In this document: in pieces, positions 59,756-64,000 of the stretch | Layout: each line of letters starts with the position of its first letter | How positions within the stretch are numbered: the stretch's first letter is position 1 | NCBI GenBank assembly: GCA_016790635.1 | Contig: JAEUOR010000074.1 | Span: 232,321 to 296,320, forward strand | Reading direction: 5' to 3' | DNA: 64,000 nt | DNA from: Burkholderiales bacterium | GTDB lineage: Bacteria > Pseudomonadota > Gammaproteobacteria > Burkholderiales > JAEUOS01 | The notes under the pieces: model-generated | Databases searched by the model: none | What the model was told of the DNA's origin: nothing | What the model saw: only the letters and a program-made list of their open reading frames with translations | Position numbers and translations under genes: made by a program

Positions 59756-60766
59756 ATGTCCACGACTCCATCCCCCGCCCTGCCGCGCCGGCGCGCGCTG
59801 GCGATGCTGGCCGCCATCGCTGCCCTGCCGGTCCGTGCGCAAAGTGGCGCCTATCCGCAACGCCCGGTACGCCTCGTCGTGCCCTTCCCTCCGGGCGGCA
59901 GCACCGATCTTCTCGCGCGCCGCATCGCCGAGCGCCTTGCCAAGACCTGGGGCCAGCCGGTGGTGGTGGAAAACCGCGCCGGTGCCGGTGGCACCACCGG
60001 CGCGGACTTCGTCGCCAAATCCGCACCGGACGGACATACCCTCCTCATGGGCGTGACCGGCAGCAACGCCATCGCCGCGAGCCTCTTTCCCAAGCTGCCC
60101 TACGACCCGATCAAGGACTTCACACCCGTCACTCAGGTCGTCAGTGCACCGCTGGTGCTGTCAGTGACTCCGGGAGCCGGCATGCGCGGCGTGCGTGACT
60201 ACGTGGCTGCGGCGCGCGCGCGGCCGATCACCCACGCGTCGCCGGGCAACGGCACATCGATGCACTTGGTCGGCGAGATGTTCGCACTGGCCACCGGCGT
60301 CAAGCTCACCCACGTGCCCTACAAGGGCAGCGCACCGGCCATGAACGACCTCCTCGCCGGCACGGTCAACTCCATGTTCGGCGACGTCCTGGTGCTGCTG
60401 CCGCAGATCCGCGCCGGCAAGGTCCTGCCACTGGCGGTGAGTTCGGCGCGGCGCCATCCGCTGCTGCCGGAGGTGCCAACCTTCGCCGAAGCGGGTACCG
60501 GCGCCGATGCCATTGCCGGGTTGGCCGGATTCGAGGCCGCCTCGTGGCAAGGGCTCTTCGCGCCTGCGGGCACCGCGCCCGACGTCGTCGCCGCCATCAG
60601 TGCAGAAGTCGGACGCATCCTGGAGACGCCGGAGTTGCGCGAGTTTTTCGGTGGCCAGGGATTCATCGTCGGCGGCAGCACGCCCGCCGAGTTTCGCGCA
60701 TTGGTGGGCGCCGAGGTGCCCAAATGGGGTCGTGTGGTTCGAGCGGCCAACGTCGTGGCGGAATAG
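59756..60766 (+). CDS. Bug/TctC-family solute-binding protein
   Basis: The 336-residue protein has a signal with twin arginines (LPRRRALAMLAAIAALPVRAQS), possibly Tat-dependent. Then YPQRPVRLVVPFPPGGSTDLLARRIA, VVVENRAGAGGTTGADFVA, DGHTLLMGVTGSNAIAAS, ITHASPGNGTSMHLVGEMFA and HVPYKGSAPAMNDLLAGTVNSMFGD follow the family pattern. It lies 122 bases after the HyuA'-HyuB gene and 27 before the HAD gene on the same strand, and probably imports the substrate of the locus. No TctAB genes are near. It is the third orphan TctC in the window. Confidence 0.92.
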   Translation: MSTTPSPALPRRRALAMLAAIAALPVRAQSGAYPQRPVRLVVPFPPGGSTDLLARRIAERLAKTWGQPVVVENRAGAGGTTGADFVAKSAPDGHTLLMGVTGSNAIAASLFPKLPYDPIKDFTPVTQVVSAPLVLSVTPGAGMRGVRDYVAAARARPITHASPGNGTSMHLVGEMFALATGVKLTHVPYKGSAPAMNDLLAGTVNSMFGDVLVLLPQIRAGKVLPLAVSSARRHPLLPEVPTFAEAGTGADAIAGLAGFEAASWQGLFAPAGTAPDVVAAISAEVGRILETPELREFFGGQGFIVGGSTPAEFRALVGAEVPKWGRVVRAANVVAE

Positions 60767-60793
60767 TCGACCTTTCCCTTTACCGAGCTTTCC

Positions 60794-61489
60794 ATGAACA
60801 TCCAGGCCCTGACCTTCGACACCGGCGGCACCATCCTCGACTGGCACGGTGGCATCTGCGGCGCACTCGCGCGCGCCGGCGCCGCGCATGGCCTGACCGC
60901 GGACTGGCACGAGGTGACCAACGAATACCGGCGCCGCTCGCTCAAGACCATCGTCGGGCAGGTACACCCGGCGTTCAACTTCGACGACGTGCACCGCCGC
61001 GTGCTCGACGAAGTCCTCGCGCATTTCAAGCTGGATGCGATCACCGCGACCGAACGCGACGCCATCTGGCGCACCTGGCATGCGCTCGATGCCTGGCCGG
61101 GTTTCGCCGACGCGCTGGCGCTTCTCAAGCGCAAGTACGTGGTCGCGTCCTTCACGCTTCTGACCACGTCGCTGGTGATCGATGTTTCGCGCAAGAACGA
61201 CTTCATCTGGGACGCGATCATCTCCTGCGAGATGATCGGACACTACAAGACCCGCCCCGAGGCCTACGCCACCGCGGCGAAGTGGCTGCAGCTGCCGCCG
61301 GCCAACATCCTGATGGTCGCGTGCCACAACTTCGACCTGGACGCCGCGCGCGCCAGCGGCTACAAGACCGCCTTCGTGCGCCGGCCCGACGAATGGGGCC
61401 CAGGCGGCCCGCCCGACCCGACGCCGAATCCGGCGTGCGACATCGTTGTCGACGATTTTGCGGAGCTGGCCGCGGCGCTTGCGGCCTAG
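60794..61489 (+). CDS. HAD-superfamily hydrolase (haloacid dehalogenase type II-like)
   Basis: The 231-residue protein starts MNIQALTFDTGGTILDWHGG, with the nucleophile Asp9; the usual second Asp is replaced, as in dehalogenase-like HADs (DxxGT). The other motifs are YVVASFTLLTTSLVI (motif II Ser/Thr), YKTRPEAYATAAKWL (motif III Lys) and VACHNFDLDAARASGYKTAFVRRPDEWG with VDDFAEL (motif IV). It may dehalogenate or dephosphorylate a small acid. It is 27 bases after the TctC gene and converges with the oxygenase gene. Confidence 0.88.
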   Translation: MNIQALTFDTGGTILDWHGGICGALARAGAAHGLTADWHEVTNEYRRRSLKTIVGQVHPAFNFDDVHRRVLDEVLAHFKLDAITATERDAIWRTWHALDAWPGFADALALLKRKYVVASFTLLTTSLVIDVSRKNDFIWDAIISCEMIGHYKTRPEAYATAAKWLQLPPANILMVACHNFDLDAARASGYKTAFVRRPDEWGPGGPPDPTPNPACDIVVDDFAELAAALAA

Positions 61490-61527
61490 GAGGCCGCGCG
61501 GCCCGATGGACGCGCGGCCCCTGGCGA

Positions 61528-62463
61528 TCAAGCCTTGCCGTAGGTCTTCAGGAACATCTCGTGCAGGTGTCCCCCGGCCGTGCACGGGGTGTAACGCCAC
61601 GGGTTGCCCGGGCCCGTGGTGCCGGGTAGCGCCTCGATGTGCGCCTCGTAGTCCGGGGAGTAGAAAAACGGGATCGAATAGCGCGCCCGCTCGCTCTGGC
61701 GGTTGATGACGCGGTGCGGGTTGCTTTTGTAGCGATCGTTGGTCCAGCGCGGAATCAGGTCGCCCAGGTTGACCACGTAGGACCCGGCCATGGGCGTCGC
61801 ATCGACCCACGCGCCATCGGGGGTCTGTACCTGCAGGCCGCCGCAGTCGTCCTGCGCCAGGGTCGTGACGCCACCCCAGTCGGTGTGCGCGCCGACGCCG
61901 AAGAGGTCAGCCGGCGCCGCCTGCGGGTGCGGCGGGTAGCGCAACAGGCGCAGGGTGATCATGGGGTCGGTCAGCATCGGCTCGAAATGATCGGCACTCA
62001 GGCCAAGATGTTCGGCCATCAGGCCCATGATGCGCCGGCATAGTGCATCGTGCACCGCAATGTACCCAAGCATGGTGTCACGAAAGCCCGGGATGTCCGG
62101 CCAGAAACTGATCCCGTAGCTGTCGTAGCCCTTGGCCACGTAGGGATGGTCCGGCGGATGATCGATGCCGCAGTAGAAACTTTCCTTCTGGTCAGGCTTC
62201 GCATTCGGGTCCAGGGTCTGTATGCCGAGCGGCTCGTAGCCGCGCCGGCAGGTCGACTTGTCCAAATGCATGGACAGCTTAGCGTCCTCGGGCAGCGCGA
62301 ACAGGCGCTCGGCCATGCCATACATGCGCTCAAGCAGCGCAGGGTCGTGACCGTGACCGACCACGTAGAAAAAGCCGGCCGTCTCGCAAGCCGCGCCGAT
62401 TGCCGCAACCTGGCGCGCGCGCGGCGCGCCCAGGTCGATGACAGGTATGGACGCAAAGGGCAT
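61528..62463 (-). CDS. Isopenicillin N synthase-family Fe(II)/2-oxoglutarate-type dioxygenase
   Basis: The 311-residue protein has the non-heme DIOX_N region (FASIPVIDLGAPRARQVAAIG, GFFYVVGHG) and the 2OG-Fe(II) domain with His193 and Asp195 in GAHTDWGGVTTL, His250 in KSNPHRVINR and RYS at 261-263 for the co-substrate. The Fe site is intact. This family has many amino acid, flavonoid and hormone oxidases besides isopenicillin N synthase, so the substrate is open. The ATG lies 12 bases after the ABC receptor stop on the minus strand, so both belong to one operon. Confidence 0.9.
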   Translation of the reverse strand: MPFASIPVIDLGAPRARQVAAIGAACETAGFFYVVGHGHDPALLERMYGMAERLFALPEDAKLSMHLDKSTCRRGYEPLGIQTLDPNAKPDQKESFYCGIDHPPDHPYVAKGYDSYGISFWPDIPGFRDTMLGYIAVHDALCRRIMGLMAEHLGLSADHFEPMLTDPMITLRLLRYPPHPQAAPADLFGVGAHTDWGGVTTLAQDDCGGLQVQTPDGAWVDATPMAGSYVVNLGDLIPRWTNDRYKSNPHRVINRQSERARYSIPFFYSPDYEAHIEALPGTTGPGNPWRYTPCTAGGHLHEMFLKTYGKA

Positions 62464-62475
62464 GTCGGCGGCTCG

Positions 62476-63510
62476 TCAGGGCCGCTTGATCGTGCGCTCG
62501 CCGCGCGGCGGCAGGAAGCTGCCGTTCCAGACGTCGGCCACCGTCAGCGGCACCTTGATGTCAAGTGCCGCGCTCACCTCGGCGATGGTGGCGCGAATGC
62601 GCTCTTCGGTGGCGCCGCCGTAGCCGTCGCGCAGCGTGGCGGGCGTGATCATCGAGCCCTCGGTGATCATGCGCAGGCGCTTGAGTTCCAGGGCTTCATC
62701 GGCCAGCGGTTCGCGCACCTTGATGGCCCGAGCCCCTTCAACCGGGTTGTGGATCGAATCCAGCCAGCCGCGCACGGTGGCGCGCACGAAGCCGCGCACC
62801 GCGTTGGGATTGTCGCGGATCACGCGCGGGTTGAAGACGATCGCGTTGCCGTAGGTCTGCACACCGAAGTCGCTGAACTTCATGACGGTCAGGTCGTTGG
62901 GGTTGACGCCCTTGCCTTCCAGGTTGATGAGGCCGGTGAAAAAGAAGAACGCCACGCCATCGGCATCGCCCTTGATGAAGGCATGGTCGCCGACGGCCGG
63001 GTCCATGGACTGCCACTGGATGCCCTTGGGGTCGGTCTTGGTCGCCGCGGCGAAGATCGGAAACAACTTGCGCGAGGCGTTGAAAGGCTGCGCGACGATC
63101 TTCTTGCCGGCCAGGTCGGCAGGGCGGGCGATGCCGGAGTTCTTGCGCACGATGATCGAGTTCGGATTGGCGTCGTACTGGATCATGGTCGCGGTCAGGC
63201 GCCGGTCCGGGTTGGCGGCGTTGAACTCGACCAAGGTGGCGATATCGGCCGAAGCGGCATCGTAGGCGCCCCCGGCGACCGCGGCGATGGCCCCGGCCGA
63301 ACCATTGCCGGTGTCGATGGTCACGTCCAGGCCTTCGGCCTTGTAATAGCCCTTTTGTTGTGCCAGCAGGAAGCCGGCGCCCGAGGCTTCGACGCGCCAC
63401 CCCAGGTTGAACTTGAGCGCGGTCTGGGCCGCGGCGGCACCGGCACCCAGGCCCAGGGCGAGTCCGACGGCTGCGACGGCGAAAAAGCGGGAAAACAGGG
63501 AGGGCGACAT
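62476..63510 (-). CDS. ABC transporter substrate-binding protein (NMT1/SsuA-like)
   Basis: From ATG 63510, preceded by a good ribosome site (AAAGGAGAG), the protein has 344 residues with a signal peptide ending AGAAAAQ. It has FNLGWRVEASGAGFLLAQQKGYYKAEGLDVTID, GGAYDAASADIATLVEFN, NSIIVRKNSGIARPADLAGKKI and VWNGSFLPPRGERTI, the layout of NMT1/THI5- and taurine/nitrate-type receptors. No permease or ATPase gene is in view. Together with the oxygenase gene downstream it may serve uptake and oxidation of a sulfonate, pyrimidine or amino compound, by inference. Confidence 0.92.
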   Translation of the reverse strand: MSPSLFSRFFAVAAVGLALGLGAGAAAAQTALKFNLGWRVEASGAGFLLAQQKGYYKAEGLDVTIDTGNGSAGAIAAVAGGAYDAASADIATLVEFNAANPDRRLTATMIQYDANPNSIIVRKNSGIARPADLAGKKIVAQPFNASRKLFPIFAAATKTDPKGIQWQSMDPAVGDHAFIKGDADGVAFFFFTGLINLEGKGVNPNDLTVMKFSDFGVQTYGNAIVFNPRVIRDNPNAVRGFVRATVRGWLDSIHNPVEGARAIKVREPLADEALELKRLRMITEGSMITPATLRDGYGGATEERIRATIAEVSAALDIKVPLTVADVWNGSFLPPRGERTIKRP

Positions 63511-63616
63511 GGGGAATCTCTCCTTTACGTTGGATGACGTTCTCAAATTAGCGAAACTCGTGCCACCGACAAGTGGGGATTACCCATGGTTGCGCTCTCC
63601 GTAGCGCAGAAACCGG

Positions 63617-63860
63617 CTACCAGCCAATGCCCCGGAAAAACGCGCGCATCTCGTCGACCAGTTCGCGCGGATGTTCCAGCGCGGCGAAATGTCCGCCGCG
63701 CGCCATCACGCTCCAACGCTGGATGTTGAAGACCCGCTCGGCCGCCTCGCGTGGCGGGCGCGGGATCTCGCGCGGGAACGCGCAGTAGCCGGTCGGTACC
63801 TCGACGCGCCCCTCGACCGGCCAGCGGCCATGCAGGCGCGCGTAATACGGCCAGAAGGAC
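63617..63860 (-). pseudogene. Epoxide hydrolase (alpha/beta fold), 3' fragment truncated by IS91 junction
   Basis: The C-terminal ~80 residues of an epoxide hydrolase are present, SFWPYYARLHGRWPV to VPTGYCAFPREIPRPPREAAERVF, the catalytic His segment MARGGHFAALEHP and ELVDEMRAFFRGIGW. The homology stops upstream near 63860, where the typical 'ASSFWPYY' context becomes unrelated sequence that reads as an IS91-type transposase on the other strand. The frame stays open to the window edge (ATG 63982), but that part is antisense to the transposase and has no hydrolase character. The nucleophile and Asp residues are missing, so it should be inactive. Confidence 0.75.
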
Positions 63861-64000
63861 GCGCGGCCCGCGATCGCCAACGAACGACTCAAGCGCGATG
63901 GATCGGGGAATGTCGTGCTGCAGCTCAAGAGCGCCTGGCGCAACGGCACTACGCATATCAGGATGACGCCGCTGGAATTCATGCAGCGCCTGGCGGCGCT
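63846..64000 (+). mobile_element. IS91-family transposase fragment (runs off the window)
   Basis: On the plus strand the frame from ~63861 reads ARPAIANERLKRDGSGNVVL, then LKSAWRNGTTHIRMTPL and EFMQRLAAL up to the last base. These match the C-terminal domain of Y2 IS91-like transposases (typically RPAIANERL..., LKTPYRDGTTHV..., PLEF...RLAALVPRPR). There is a stop (TAA) at 63843-63845, so the 5' part of the transposase is absent here: the element is either truncated at the junction or this is only its 3' domain. The rest would lie right of the window. It abuts the epoxide hydrolase fragment at about 63860. Confidence 0.78.

Noticed and set aside
63861..63982. ATG 63982 as the start of the epoxide hydrolase
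   Set aside because: Residues upstream of SFWPYY have no hydrolase pattern, while the opposite strand reads as transposase; the gene is treated as truncated.
1..64000. CRISPR arrays, tRNA or rRNA genes, and prophage structural genes
   Set aside because: None was seen when reading both strands; no spaced repeats, cloverleaf sequences or phage morphogenesis genes are evident.

Overview
The window is chromosomal DNA from a high-G+C betaproteobacterium, most likely Burkholderiales. The evidence is the gat operon divergent from mreBCD-mrdA-rodA, pyrE and an exonuclease III gene beside gatB, a PhaM-type polyhydroxybutyrate granule protein, and three orphan Bug/TctC-type solute receptors. Genes are tightly packed, often with ATGA/GTGA stop-start overlaps. 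I saw no rRNA, tRNA or CRISPR array.

Layout. 1-7.8 kb: the end of a polysaccharide deacetylase (PuuE-like), then a catabolic run of acyl-CoA dehydrogenase, two CoA-transferases, a MetE-like protein, enoyl-CoA hydratase, an aromatic-ring type flavoprotein monooxygenase and a DUF2783-like protein. 7.9-9.5 kb: phaM coupled to a FIST-domain sensor protein. 9.6-16.6 kb: an rSAM/selenodomain (arsenosugar-type) cluster with ArsS-like radical SAM protein, phosphoesterase-like protein, a TVP38-flavin disulfide reductase fusion, DUF547 protein, TIGR04283-type glycosyltransferase and an oxidoreductase of the kind that precedes SelD. 16.6-19.4 kb: DUF938 methyltransferase, exonuclease III, pyrE and a DUF4124 protein. 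19.4-32.9 kb: housekeeping core, gatCA-(small gene)-gatB on the minus strand, and mreBCD, mrdA, rodA, ubiJ on the plus strand. An extended SDR gene is inserted antisense between mreD and mrdA. A TctC receptor and a salicylate-hydroxylase-like monooxygenase follow ubiJ by overlap.

32.9-43.7 kb: mixed genes (TSUP exporter, GST, class III nucleotide cyclase, fatty acid hydroxylase, MFS transporter, PPK2, cupin, SDR, DUF2892 protein with a Crp/Fnr regulator). 43.7-47.2 kb: a dyad-rich intergenic region, then an M29/NicX-like hydrolase, an ornithine-cyclodeaminase-family enzyme and a TctC receptor. 47.2-54.7 kb: CorA, a membrane protein, a tandem double glycosyltransferase, an alkylsulfatase-like metallo-beta-lactamase and a second MetE-like enzyme. 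54.7-56.2 kb: two methyltransferases in lower-G+C DNA, probably acquired. 56.4-63.5 kb: an amino-acid/hydantoin-type catabolic locus (DadA-like oxidase, a HyuA'-HyuB fusion, TctC receptor, HAD hydrolase, and convergent isopenicillin-N-synthase-like oxygenase with ABC receptor). At the right edge an epoxide hydrolase gene is cut by an IS91-family transposase fragment that runs out of the window.

The points most worth a second look are the in-frame HyuA'-HyuB fusion, the IS91 junction, the rSAM cluster with its membrane-reductase fusion, two sets of interlaced inverted repeats (43.8 kb and 25.7 kb), and CRP/FNR-type palindromes beside the DUF2892, PPK2 and 54.4-kb genes.
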